A DNA stretch of 18,378 nucleotides from CAVPDE01 sp964580575 (lineage in GTDB: Bacteria > Desulfobacterota > DSM-4660 > Desulfatiglandales > HGW-15): NCBI GenBank assembly GCA_964580575.1, contig CAZOLJ010000087.1, positions 1 to 18,378 on the forward strand, given 5' to 3'. The notes beneath the pieces are model-generated. The model saw nothing but the letters and a program-made list of their open reading frames with translations, did not search any database and was not told the origin of the DNA. How positions within the stretch are numbered: the first letter of the stretch is position 1; every line of letters begins with the position of its first letter. The position numbers and the translations under genes are program-made. Shown here one piece after another: positions 6,995 through 14,087 of the stretch.

Positions 6995-8416
6995 CTACCA
7001 GTTCGGGAGGAAGAAAAGGAATGCTGCGGAAGTGATGATAAAGTAGACGATGAAGACCATGAGGAGCCAGCCCATGATATCCCTGAAATTGAGCTTTGCC
7101 ACGGCGAGCATAGCAATGGCCCAGAAAGGCTGAATCATGTCCGTCATCATGTCGCTCCATGCGAAGGTGACAATCGTGGCCCCCATTCCAAGGCCCAATT
7201 GCTTGGCTGCGGGGATCATGTAGGGGGCGACCACAGCCCACTCCCCTCCGCCTGACGGGATGAGATAGTTGAGGAGCCCGCCGTACCAGTACATGATGAG
7301 AGGGAAGGTCTGCTGGGTCCCGATGGCGACAAAGGCCTTGGTAAAGGCTACGGAAAGGTCCGTGAACTTGAAGAGGCCGAATATGCCTGCATAAAAGGGG
7401 AACTGGATGACAATGCCCCACACGGCCTTGCCGGCGTCTTCCGTGGCTTTTAAAAAGGACCACGGTCTCCAGTGAAAAAGGATACCCAGCATGAGCATCG
7501 CAAAATTGACGACGTTGAGCGTCAACTCCACCCCTTTGGTAGAGAAGTGCCAGCTCAGCCAGATGAGTCCGCCGATGAAGACCATCAGGTTGAATCCGGG
7601 CCACCAGTTCATCCAGTCCGAAGGGCTCGCGAACTTGGCCGGTTTAGGAGGGGCTTCATAGAGCTTGAGCTGGTTCATCAGCTCGGGCTTCACCACAAAG
7701 GTCTTTTCAGGGCGGGGATGCATCAGGGCCATCATGACCGTTACGACAACCACGATGACGATGGTCAGGATGATGTTGAAAGGGCTGAAAATGGTGCTGG
7801 ACACGGGGATGACCGCATCGAGGAGTTTCCCCTTGATGAGGAAGTTCTCGGGTGTCGCCACGAGCAGGGTTGCGGAACCGGAAAGGCCGGCGTGCCAGGT
7901 ACAGCCCAATCCCAGGTAGGCGGCTGCGATCAGCAGACGGTAGTCCACTTTGGGGTTTCTTCTCACAATGAAGAGAGCGAGCATGGCGCTTGCAATCAGG
8001 CTCAACCCCCAGTTGAGCCAGGCAAGGGCCATGGAAAAAAGGGACATCACGACAATGGCCTGGTAGGGTTTTTCAGGATTGGACAGGCCGGAGAGCCCGT
8101 CCATGAGTCTGCGGACCGGAGGAGAGCAGGCCAGGATGTATCCCGTCATCATGATGAGGCACATCTGCATGGCGAACTCGAGCAGACTCCAGAAGCCCTG
8201 GCCCCAGGCCAGGACGGACTTGTAGGCTCGGGTACCGATTTCGACCTCGGGCTTGAATCCCCAAATGAGGGCAAATATATAGGCCACAAAACTCAGGATG
8301 ATGACGATGACCAGCGCATCCGGTATCCACCGTTCGGTCCAGCGAGTGAGCGCATCTCCCCAATCTTTCAAAAACTCAAAGGTGCCGCGAACTTCTTCAT
8401 TCTTCTTCTCATTCAT
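6995..8416 (-). CDS. atoE: Short-chain fatty acid transporter, AtoE family
   Basis: A 473-residue inner-membrane carrier with ten or more hydrophobic helices, matching the usual length of the SCFA_trans family (E. coli AtoE). It would take up butyrate or similar short-chain acids. Recognisable family stretches are TWHAGLSGSATLLVATPENF near mid-protein, then SGGGEWAVVAPYMIPAAKQL and MIQPFWAIAMLAVAKL near the end. The start at 8416 is preceded by GGAGG with eight-base spacing. A TTG-initiated extension to 8473 has no ribosome site and was discarded. No acyl-CoA transferase adjoins it, so feeding into beta-oxidation is inferred from general anaerobe physiology. Expression is probably controlled at the long leader described at 8434-8512. 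Confidence 0.9.
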   Translation of the reverse strand: MNEKKNEEVRGTFEFLKDWGDALTRWTERWIPDALVIVIILSFVAYIFALIWGFKPEVEIGTRAYKSVLAWGQGFWSLLEFAMQMCLIMMTGYILACSPPVRRLMDGLSGLSNPEKPYQAIVVMSLFSMALAWLNWGLSLIASAMLALFIVRRNPKVDYRLLIAAAYLGLGCTWHAGLSGSATLLVATPENFLIKGKLLDAVIPVSSTIFSPFNIILTIVIVVVVTVMMALMHPRPEKTFVVKPELMNQLKLYEAPPKPAKFASPSDWMNWWPGFNLMVFIGGLIWLSWHFSTKGVELTLNVVNFAMLMLGILFHWRPWSFLKATEDAGKAVWGIVIQFPFYAGIFGLFKFTDLSVAFTKAFVAIGTQQTFPLIMYWYGGLLNYLIPSGGGEWAVVAPYMIPAAKQLGLGMGATIVTFAWSDMMTDMIQPFWAIAMLAVAKLNFRDIMGWLLMVFIVYFIITSAAFLFFLPNW

Positions 8417-8512
8417 CAGGGATCCCTCCTGTGTTAGGGGTGAAGAATTATGGGTAGAAATAAAGAAGCCCAAAAGCGAACGGAGGTTCTAAGCGGCATC
8501 ACCTCCTTTCAG
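8417..8512 (-). promoter_or_regulatory. Structured leader of the AtoE-type gene
   Basis: On the minus strand, GGAGGT at 8501-8506 (the extended Shine-Dalgarno) can pair with ACCTCC at 8482-8487. The same ACCTCC can instead pair through five bases with the transporter's own Shine-Dalgarno GGAGG (8425-8429). That second site also sits beside the palindrome AGGGATCCCT. The two pairings exclude each other, which is the layout of a translational attenuator. No known riboswitch class was recognised. Confidence 0.35.
8434..8499 (-). CDS. Putative leader peptide upstream of the AtoE-type gene
   Basis: A 21-codon ORF, ATG at 8499 and TAA at 8434, inside the transporter's leader. It is basic then hydrophobic (MPLRTSVRF... 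to ...IILHP). The bases before its ATG (minus strand, 8510-8498) form an extended Shine-Dalgarno, GAAAGGAGGTGAT, but the core is only two bases from the ATG, so real translation is uncertain. It ends 17 bases before the transporter start. It could be a translated leader in an attenuation mechanism, or chance. Confidence 0.35.
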   Translation of the reverse strand: MPLRTSVRFWASLFLPIILHP

Positions 8513-8574
8513 GGAAGACAAGTATTTCCTTAGGTAGGTTTGAGTGAGACGTGAAAAAGATTCTTGCCAACGGA

Positions 8575-8603
8575 AATATAGAAAAAGGCCCCTGGGGTGT
8601 CAA
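8575..8603 (-). promoter_or_regulatory. Strong predicted sigma-70 promoter of the AtoE-type gene
   Basis: On the minus strand, a perfect -35 TTGACA (8598-8603) and a -10 TATATT (8575-8580) are 17 bases apart. The predicted transcript starts near 8568, leaving about 150 untranslated bases before the gene. Confidence 0.7.
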
Positions 8604-8626
8604 GCGCGAACTCTCAAGCACTCACC

Positions 8627-8649
8627 CTCTCCTCCAAATTGGAGGAGAG
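8627..8649. repeat. 23-base palindrome of the C/T-rich repeat type
   Basis: CTCTCCTCCAA and TTGGAGGAGAG are perfect 11-base arms around a single central A. The element is followed by a G-rich run to 8666 (GGGGGTGGGGG) and lies between the phosphofructokinase stop and the next promoter. No U-tract is present on either strand, so a terminator role is doubtful. Confidence 0.65.
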
Positions 8650-8700
8650 GAGAAGGGGGTGGGGGAGGCTACGTATGCGAAAGAAGTTGCTGAATTTGCA

Positions 8701-9918
8701 TTACTTCAGCAGTTTAGTGACCTGCGGGGCACGAAGCCTGTGCGGTTGAGGCATGCCGCTTCCCAGGAGGGGTCTTGCATAGGCATAGAAGGCTTCGGTC
8801 ACATCGTTTGCTTCCTCGTTGATGAACGCGTCAGGCATGGTTTTTGTTCTGGCAGCAATTTCCGAAAGAGCGGACAGCTGATAGTCCACGGAGTAATTCC
8901 CTGTCCGATGAATAGTCACGGATCCATCCGCGTCATGCCAGAGAGCATACTGCGCAGCCCTCTCTCCCACTTCACGGGCCTCATTCTGGTCCACATCGGA
9001 GACAACGCCCGTGTAGCAGCGCTGGAGATAACCGTAAGTGTCAGCGCGGACGCGGCTGATTTTAAGCTTCTTTTTTATTTCATCTGCGAGAACATCGCCA
9101 AGGGCCCCAGTGCCGGACAGTTGAACGTTCCCATGAGCGTCTTTTTCCTGGGATTGGGTCAGCTTGGTGACGATGGGAGTGTGCGTCTTGTCCGTGACCC
9201 CTTCGCACGCGGCCACAACACATCTCCCCAGCTTCTTGTAAACCCGATCTACATCTTTCAGAAACCTGTCAGGATCAAAGGATCGTTCGGGAAGATAGAT
9301 CAAATGAGGTCCGTCGTCCGGATAAGCACGCCCCAATGAAGATGCAGCGGTGAGGAACCCGGCGTGTCTCCCCATCACGACGGCAATGTAAACCCCGGGC
9401 AGGGAACGGTTGTCGAGGTTCGCCCCCATGAAAGCCAGGGCGACGAACCGCGCCGCAGAAGGATACCCTGGGGTGTGATCATTGAGCACCAGGTCATTGT
9501 CAATGGTCTTGGGGATGTGAACACACCGCATGTCATAGCCGGCTTGTTCGGCATTTCGGTTGACGATGTTGACCGTGTCGGCGCTGTCATTCCCGCCGAT
9601 GTAGAAGAAGTAGCGTACATCGTGGACTTTGAGGACTTTGAAGATGCGGGAGCAGTACTCCTCATCGGGTTTGTCCCGCGTGCTCAGCAACGCCGAGGAA
9701 GGGGTTCGCGCGACCTGCTCGAGGTTGTGGGTGGTCTCCTGGGTGAGATCGATAAAATCCTCATTCACAATCCCGCGCACTCCGTTGATGGCCCCATAGA
9801 TCCTTGTCACCTGTGGAAATTTCCGCGCCTCCAAAACCACTCCGATGAGAGACTGATTGATGACCGCAGTCGGCCCACCGCCCTGGGCAATAAGAACCTT
9901 TCCTTCGAGTTTGGCCAT
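8701..9918 (-). CDS. pfp: 6-phosphofructokinase, PPi-dependent type
   Basis: A 405-residue cytoplasmic enzyme that interconverts fructose-6-phosphate and fructose-1,6-bisphosphate. The N-terminal AQGGGPTAVIN loop is the nucleotide/phosphate site. GGNDS at 108-112 has Asp111 where ATP-type enzymes have Gly. PKTIDND at 136-142 has Lys137 where ATP enzymes have Gly. Both substitutions mark use of pyrophosphate, which makes the reaction reversible. MGRHAG at 182-187 is the substrate-binding motif. Asn110 replaces the more usual Asp or Glu; GGND occurs in a known branch of the family. CAAGGAGAA seven bases before the ATG fixes the start. It has its own promoter (9981-10010), so it is independent of the alcohol dehydrogenase upstream. 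Confidence 0.93.
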   Translation of the reverse strand: MAKLEGKVLIAQGGGPTAVINQSLIGVVLEARKFPQVTRIYGAINGVRGIVNEDFIDLTQETTHNLEQVARTPSSALLSTRDKPDEEYCSRIFKVLKVHDVRYFFYIGGNDSADTVNIVNRNAEQAGYDMRCVHIPKTIDNDLVLNDHTPGYPSAARFVALAFMGANLDNRSLPGVYIAVVMGRHAGFLTAASSLGRAYPDDGPHLIYLPERSFDPDRFLKDVDRVYKKLGRCVVAACEGVTDKTHTPIVTKLTQSQEKDAHGNVQLSGTGALGDVLADEIKKKLKISRVRADTYGYLQRCYTGVVSDVDQNEAREVGERAAQYALWHDADGSVTIHRTGNYSVDYQLSALSEIAARTKTMPDAFINEEANDVTEAFYAYARPLLGSGMPQPHRLRAPQVTKLLK

Positions 9919-9980
9919 AGCAATTCTCCTTGCCGCAGAAGAATATTTCCTTGGAAGTCTTAGAGGTTAATCTCAAAGCC

Positions 9981-10012
9981 AATATAGGGAGAACCGCTCT
10001 TGACTGTCAAGG
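9981..10012 (-). promoter_or_regulatory. Strong predicted promoter of pfp with overlapping palindrome
   Basis: On the minus strand, TTGACA (10005-10010) and TATATT (9981-9986) are 18 bases apart, giving a leader of about 56 bases. The -35 box lies within the 13-base palindrome CTTGACAGTCAAG (10000-10012), which could be an operator half-overlapping the promoter. Two TTCTCCC direct repeats flank the palindrome. Confidence 0.65.
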
Positions 10013-10027
10013 GAGAATCCCTTTGGG

Positions 10028-10082
10028 CCGACTGAGGTCGGTCCGCCTCTCATCATTCCCCTCCCCTGGTGGGAGGGGGAAA
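10028..10082. repeat. Tandem hairpins of the C/T-rich repeat type
   Basis: CCGAC/GTCGG (10028-10041) is followed by CCCCTCCC (10058-10065) paired with GGGAGGGG (10071-10078) around CTGGT. They lie just downstream of the alcohol dehydrogenase stop on the minus strand. There is no clear U-tract. The second hairpin resembles those at 985, 8627 and 11698. Confidence 0.55.
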
Positions 10083-10088
10083 GGCCAC

Positions 10089-11270
10089 TCATAGTCTTGC
10101 GCGGAGAATCGCTTTGATATCCTTGGGCTCAAGCTGGATCGGATTACTCTTTTGTCCAGCCTGGGCGGCGAGGGTATCCAGATCAGACTCGGAGACTCCG
10201 TAATGACCCAAGCGAGGAATGGAAAGCTGTCGAGTCCAATCATCGAGCGTTTGGAGGAGCAAATCACAAGAAGTGGTAATGTCGGCATCCCGTGCACCGG
10301 AGAGCACCCGGCCCACCCTGGCGAACTTGATGAGCATGATGTCGTCAGGTCTGCGGAGTTCTCGGAGGCGCTTGATGTTCATGCGGCAGGCTTCAGCCAG
10401 CAGGGTTGCACAAACGACGCCATGGGGAATAGGGACCACTCCCCCGATCGGTGAAGCAAGGCCGTGGATGATCCCCAGTCCTGCATTGGCCAATGTGACA
10501 CCGGAAAGAAAAGCGGCATAGGCGAGGGATGAACGAAGCGCGATGTCGTCTCCGCGGTTGGTGGCTGCCGGGACCAGAGCAGAAGCCATGTGCTCGATGC
10601 CGCTCAAGGCGAGCGCATCCGTGACCGGTGAGGCCTGAGGTGAGACGTAGGATTCAAGAAGCTGTGTAAAGGCGTCCATGCCGCAGGCCGAAGTGACCTG
10701 TGGAGGGCAGGGGAGAGTCAATTCAGGGTCGACGATCGCGCAGACAGGAGTGAAGTTATCGTGTCGGAGCGATTTCTTGAAGCCTTGGCTTCCCACTTTG
10801 CTGATGACTGCATTTTTCGTCGCTTCGCTTCCCGTGCCCGCTGTGGTAGGAACGGCGATCAAGGGCAAGGTCTTGCCGGGATGCGTTTTGGTCCCTACGC
10901 CTTCCAGATAAGGCGTGACGGGTTCTCCCAAAGGCAGCATGGCGGCAATGGCTTTAGCACAGTCCATGATACTCCCGCCTCCAACCGCGACAACAGCTTC
11001 CACGGACAAGGGGGCGAACTCTTTCACAGCGCTGTCGACTATTTCAGGGGAGGGTTCTCCGCTGAAACGGTAGCGATGAATCCTGATGGAGGCCTTCTTC
11101 AAAGACTCCTCGCACCTCTCCCACATGCCTGTCCGATCCAGAGAGCCCCCACCGGTGACCACCAGCACCTTTGCGCCGTGAGGGGCTGCGATCTGACCGA
11201 GTTCTTTAACTCGGCCCGCCCCAAAAAAGAGCCTTGGGGTTCTGCAAAAATCAAAAGCCTTAAAGGTCAT
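10089..11270 (-). CDS. Iron-type (group III) alcohol dehydrogenase
   Basis: A 393-residue NAD(P)-dependent alcohol/aldehyde oxidoreductase of the Fe-ADH family. The N-terminal Rossmann-like half has TGGGS at 39-43, GGGSIMDCAK at 97-106 and PTTAGTGSEAT at 141-151. The C-terminal helical half carries the metal site. Ligand positions by alignment to FucO are Asp199 (GMDA), Gln203, His269 (GIIHG) and His283 (IPHG). Gln203 stands where the classical family has His; a subfamily with DA-F/L-TQLLE is known, so the metal or substrate may differ. Only a weak GGAG sits close to the ATG, so the start is less certain than most here. The upstream gap (11273-11381) holds a long palindrome, so expression with the LsrG-like gene may be interrupted. 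The physiological alcohol is unknown. Confidence 0.9.
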   Translation of the reverse strand: MTFKAFDFCRTPRLFFGAGRVKELGQIAAPHGAKVLVVTGGGSLDRTGMWERCEESLKKASIRIHRYRFSGEPSPEIVDSAVKEFAPLSVEAVVAVGGGSIMDCAKAIAAMLPLGEPVTPYLEGVGTKTHPGKTLPLIAVPTTAGTGSEATKNAVISKVGSQGFKKSLRHDNFTPVCAIVDPELTLPCPPQVTSACGMDAFTQLLESYVSPQASPVTDALALSGIEHMASALVPAATNRGDDIALRSSLAYAAFLSGVTLANAGLGIIHGLASPIGGVVPIPHGVVCATLLAEACRMNIKRLRELRRPDDIMLIKFARVGRVLSGARDADITTSCDLLLQTLDDWTRQLSIPRLGHYGVSESDLDTLAAQAGQKSNPIQLEPKDIKAILRARL

Positions 11271-11338
11271 GCTCCATCCGCAGAAGATGTTTGTACGAGG
11301 CAGGCCGCTATGCTGCCGGACCCTGAGACCGCAGAGAA

Positions 11339-11382
11339 GCCCCGAAGGGGCGCTACATGAAATCCGCCCGGGCGGATTTCAT
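11339..11382 (-). repeat. Perfect 26-base palindrome plus UUCG hairpin
   Basis: Bases 11357-11382 are a perfect palindrome with no spacer; each 13-base arm is ATGAAATCCGCCC or its complement. On the minus strand it begins inside the stop codon of the LsrG-like gene. Seven bases later, GCCCC and GGGGC (11339-11351) form a second hairpin with a C-UUCG-G type loop followed by TTCTCT. Together they could act as a terminator or RNA-stabilising structure between the two genes. The U-content is low, so termination is only possible. Confidence 0.6.
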
Positions 11383-11672
11383 CACGGACAAATCACCCGG
11401 TACGGCACTCCCTTTCTGGGCACAGCCATCCACGGAGCGACTGTGTCTCTCCACTTCAAGTAGTGCGGGGTGTTCTTGTGCGCTGCAGCGCCCTCTTCTG
11501 AGTTGTAGGCTTCGTAGAGCAGGAAAAAGGAGGGGTCTTGGGGCGACTGGAGCACGTCGAAGCGCATATTCTTCCGTTCTCTGACCGAGGCCTTGTGGTT
11601 CTCGATCGTCGCACCGATGAATTGCTCGACGTTCTCCGGTTTCACGTGGACTTCAACGATGGTGACAATCAT
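11382..11672 (-). CDS. ABM-domain protein resembling LsrG
   Basis: A 96-residue ferredoxin-like-fold protein of the antibiotic biosynthesis monooxygenase family. It resembles enterobacterial LsrG, the isomerase that degrades phospho-AI-2, over its whole length. The shared pattern is an N-terminal VTxVEV strand, NxRFDVLQ at 35-42, LYEAY at 52-56, HKxTPHY at 65-71, then APxM and a C-terminal PRK at 85-87. No lsrK, lsrF or Lsr transporter is nearby, so an AI-2 role is doubtful. A quinol oxygenase or another small dione/aldehyde-processing role is equally open. The start is set by AAAGGAG eight bases before the ATG; an upstream extension reads into repeats and was dropped. It follows the EamA permease by 92 bases. 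Confidence 0.8.
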   Translation of the reverse strand: MIVTIVEVHVKPENVEQFIGATIENHKASVRERKNMRFDVLQSPQDPSFFLLYEAYNSEEGAAAHKNTPHYLKWRDTVAPWMAVPRKGVPYRVICP

Positions 11673-11694
11673 GGATTCCACTCCTTTCTCCAAA

Positions 11695-11760
11695 CTTCCC
11701 CTCCCCCTGCGGGAGGGGTTAGGGGAGGGGGCTCCCCGAGTAGCGCCTGCTCGGCAGGCG
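11695..11760. repeat. C-rich palindrome and adjacent hairpin
   Basis: CCCCTCCC (11698-11705) pairs with GGGAGGGG (11711-11718) and is followed by a further AGGGGAGGGGG run. CGCCTGC (11744-11750) and GCAGGCG (11754-11760) form a perfect hairpin with a TCG loop. Together they fill the gap between the permease and the LsrG-like gene. The type matches the repeats near 985, 8627 and 10058. Confidence 0.6.
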
Positions 11761-11764
11761 AAGC

Positions 11765-12643
11765 CTACCCCTGGGAATAGGCGGACTGCTTTGCGGGAAG
11801 GTGGCCGGGTCTTTCGCAAAGATAGGCAGCACCCACCATCAGACCGAATCCGATAACAAGCCTCAAATAGTCGGTACGCTCACCGAGGAGAATCAGGGAG
11901 GCGAGGATTCCAAGGGGGATCTTGAGGTTGTTGATAATCGCGAGCATCCCTTCATTGACAAAGCGCGCGCCCTTGTTCCATAGGAAGAAACAGATTCCAG
12001 AGGCGATGATGCCGAGGTAGACAAGAACAAGAACTTGTGGAGCCGTGCCCTGGATTTGTGAGAACTGGGTCGTGAACATGGAGAAGAGGGCCGTGAGGAT
12101 GACCGCGCCGAGATAAAGGAAGCCGAACACGGAGCGGTCGCTCCACGCGGAGTGCTTTGCAGAAAGCTGCTTGTAGTAAAGCTGGCCAAAGGCAAAGGCG
12201 ACGTTTGAGATCTGCACTAGGACAAGGCCCATGAGGCTGGCGCGGAGAGGTTGGTCAGGGTACTTGATGACCGCTCCCCCCAGGAAGGCCATGGAGGCGG
12301 CCACGAAGAAGAGGACGTTGAACTTGCGGGAGTGAAGATCATTGAAGAGGGTGACGAAGAGGGGCGTCGTTGTCGTGAGCAGGACAATGGTGTGAGCCGG
12401 AAGAAACTGGAACGAGGTGATGTAGGCAATGTACATGAGACCGAATTGAACGGCGCCTGTGAAGGCCAGCTTCAGTCCCATGGATTTTTCAATGCCACGG
12501 AATCGCAGAAAAGGCAGAAACACCAAGAGGGACAGAAGCATTCGCGCAAAGGAAACGAAGTTCGGGTCAAGGCCCGTGAGGTAACCCTTGATGAGAGGGA
12601 AGGAAAAGGCCCACACAAAAGAGACAAGAATCAGGTAGGTCAC
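11765..12643 (-). CDS. EamA/DMT family permease
   Basis: A 292-residue inner-membrane permease with about ten helices and two EamA repeats, typical of exporters of amino acids, metabolites or carboxylates. The first repeat opens with YLILVSFVWAFSFPLIKG and includes the family-like TTTTPLFV stretch. The second ends with NNLKIPLGILASLILLGE, where PLGI...LGE is the usual signature, followed by a last helix and a hydrophilic tail. The start is a GTG at 12643 that overlaps the isocitrate dehydrogenase stop (GTGA), with GGAG nine bases upstream. An ATG at 12667 would give a 28-base overlap and a polar extension, so it is less likely. Translational coupling to Icd suggests, but does not prove, a TCA-related substrate. 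Confidence 0.88.
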   Translation of the reverse strand: MTYLILVSFVWAFSFPLIKGYLTGLDPNFVSFARMLLSLLVFLPFLRFRGIEKSMGLKLAFTGAVQFGLMYIAYITSFQFLPAHTIVLLTTTTPLFVTLFNDLHSRKFNVLFFVAASMAFLGGAVIKYPDQPLRASLMGLVLVQISNVAFAFGQLYYKQLSAKHSAWSDRSVFGFLYLGAVILTALFSMFTTQFSQIQGTAPQVLVLVYLGIIASGICFFLWNKGARFVNEGMLAIINNLKIPLGILASLILLGERTDYLRLVIGFGLMVGAAYLCERPGHLPAKQSAYSQG

Positions 12644-13863
12644 GACATCATCTCCATGTTGGCGCAAACCAGATCCGCGAACCGGGAGCAGGAGACTTCT
12701 TCTGCGCCCTCCATCAAGCGGGCGAGATCATAGGTGACTTTTTTGGAAGCGAAGGTTTTTTCAAGGCCCTTTTCAATCCGCGCTGCCGCTTCCCGCCATC
12801 GAAGATATTCGAACATCATAGCGCCGCTGAGAATAACGGAAGAAGGATTGACCTTGTCGAGACCGGCATATTTGGGAGCCGTGCCATGGGTTGCTTCAAA
12901 AAGCGCATAGCCGCTTTCGTAGTTGATGTTGCCGCCGGGAGCCATGCCGATCCCGCCCACCTGGGCAGCAAGGGCATCCGACATGTAATCTCCGTTGAGG
13001 TTCATGGTGGCGATCACATCGAACTCCTCGGGCCGCAGCAGGGTCTGTTGGAAAAAGATGTCGGCAATAACGTCCTTCACGAGGATCTTGTCAGCGGGCG
13101 GATTGCCCTTGCACTCTTCCCAGCTGACGACACTGTCCCGATAGGACTCTTTGGCCAGTTCATATCCCCATTTCCGGAATGCCCCTTCAGTGAACTTCTG
13201 AATGTTTCCTTTGTGGACCAGGGTCACACTCTTGCGGCCTTTGGCCAGGGCATAGTCAATCGCGGCCTTGATGAGCCTGCGGCTGCCGGATTTGCTGATC
13301 GGTTTGATGGCTATTCCCGAATCAGGCCGGATTCGCCATCCGTATTTTTTTAAAAGGTGATCTAATAGATCTTTTGTTGCCCGCTTTTCAGACTCCAGTT
13401 CAAACCCGACGTACACGTCTTCCGTGTTTTCTCTGAAAACGACCATGTCCACTTTGTGAGGCTCTTTCACAGGGCTGGGGACACCCGGGAAATGGCGGAC
13501 CGGCCGGACACAGGCGTACAGGTCAAGGATCATCCTCAGCGCCACATTGAGGCTTCGGATCCCTTCGCCGACCGGCGTGGTCAAAGGCCCCTTGATGCCC
13601 ACGCGGTATTCCTGAAAAGACTGGATCGTTTCCTGAGGGAGCCAGTTGCCGGTTTGCTTGAATGCCTTTTCACCGGCAAGGACCTCTTTCCAGGCGATCT
13701 TTCTCTTGCCTGACCAACAAAGCTCAACAGCGCGGTCCAGCACGCTTACAGCGGCTCTCCATATGTCCGGCCCTGTGCCGTCGCCCTCGATGTAAGGAAT
13801 TAGGGGATGATCAGGAACAACGAGTTTTCCTTGGGCAAATGCTATTTTTTCAGCTGCGGCCAA
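12640..13863 (-). CDS. icd: NADP-dependent isocitrate dehydrogenase
   Basis: A 407-residue cytoplasmic TCA enzyme converting isocitrate to 2-oxoglutarate and CO2 with NADP. It aligns throughout with E. coli Icd: PYIEGDGTGPDIWRA near the N terminus, the substrate-binding GIRSLNVALRMILDLYACVRPVR with the phosphorylatable Ser equivalent, VVFRENTEDVYVGFE, the catalytic Lys/Tyr region, and NLNGDYMSD with metal-binding aspartates. Cofactor choice is read from FEATHGTAPKYAG, whose Lys-Tyr pair binds the NADP phosphate, and from TYDLARLM near the end, which keeps the Tyr and Arg. The start is a TTG at 13863 with AAGGAG nine bases upstream, giving MAAAEKIAFAQGKL. An upstream TTG at 13881 would place the ribosome site inside the gene. 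It is the first gene of a unit with the EamA permease. Confidence 0.95.
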   Translation of the reverse strand: MAAAEKIAFAQGKLVVPDHPLIPYIEGDGTGPDIWRAAVSVLDRAVELCWSGKRKIAWKEVLAGEKAFKQTGNWLPQETIQSFQEYRVGIKGPLTTPVGEGIRSLNVALRMILDLYACVRPVRHFPGVPSPVKEPHKVDMVVFRENTEDVYVGFELESEKRATKDLLDHLLKKYGWRIRPDSGIAIKPISKSGSRRLIKAAIDYALAKGRKSVTLVHKGNIQKFTEGAFRKWGYELAKESYRDSVVSWEECKGNPPADKILVKDVIADIFFQQTLLRPEEFDVIATMNLNGDYMSDALAAQVGGIGMAPGGNINYESGYALFEATHGTAPKYAGLDKVNPSSVILSGAMMFEYLRWREAAARIEKGLEKTFASKKVTYDLARLMEGAEEVSCSRFADLVCANMEMMS

Positions 13864-13921
13864 AACAATAGTCTCCTTCAATCTCTTAGGGGTCTAATTC
13901 TCCGCGGCTTGCAGCGAAGTC

Positions 13922-13946
13922 GTCATACCGGCGGAGGCCGGAATCC
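13922..13946. repeat. REP-like half element
   Basis: GTCATACCGGCGGAGGCCGG and the following GAATCC match the left arm of the element at 1549-1575 at most positions, with the same CCGGC/GCCGG hairpin around GGAG. The mirrored second arm is not evident, so this is a single or decayed copy in the icd upstream region. Confidence 0.65.
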
Positions 13947-14087
13947 GTGCGCCTGGAAGCGAACAACCCTCTGCTTGCGGCTAGGTGCCTCATGGGTTTG
14001 TTCGAATAACAACGCGCCAAACATATCATTTCTCAGGGAAGGCTTAAAGAAATATCGATTCTCCATTGCCCGTCACCCTGGGGATCC

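Noticed and set aside
7472..8437. Long rightward ORF of 321 codons
   Set aside because: Antisense shadow of the AtoE-type gene; composition is His, Gly and Asp rich with no domain pattern.
8498..8510. ATCACCTCCTTTC on the plus strand looks like the 3' end of 16S rRNA
   Set aside because: Only this anti-Shine-Dalgarno stretch matches and no upstream 16S helix sequence is present; on the minus strand it is an extended Shine-Dalgarno in the transporter leader.
8551..9339. Long rightward ORF of 262 codons
   Set aside because: It is antisense to the clearly conserved phosphofructokinase gene and begins in repeat DNA, with no family features.
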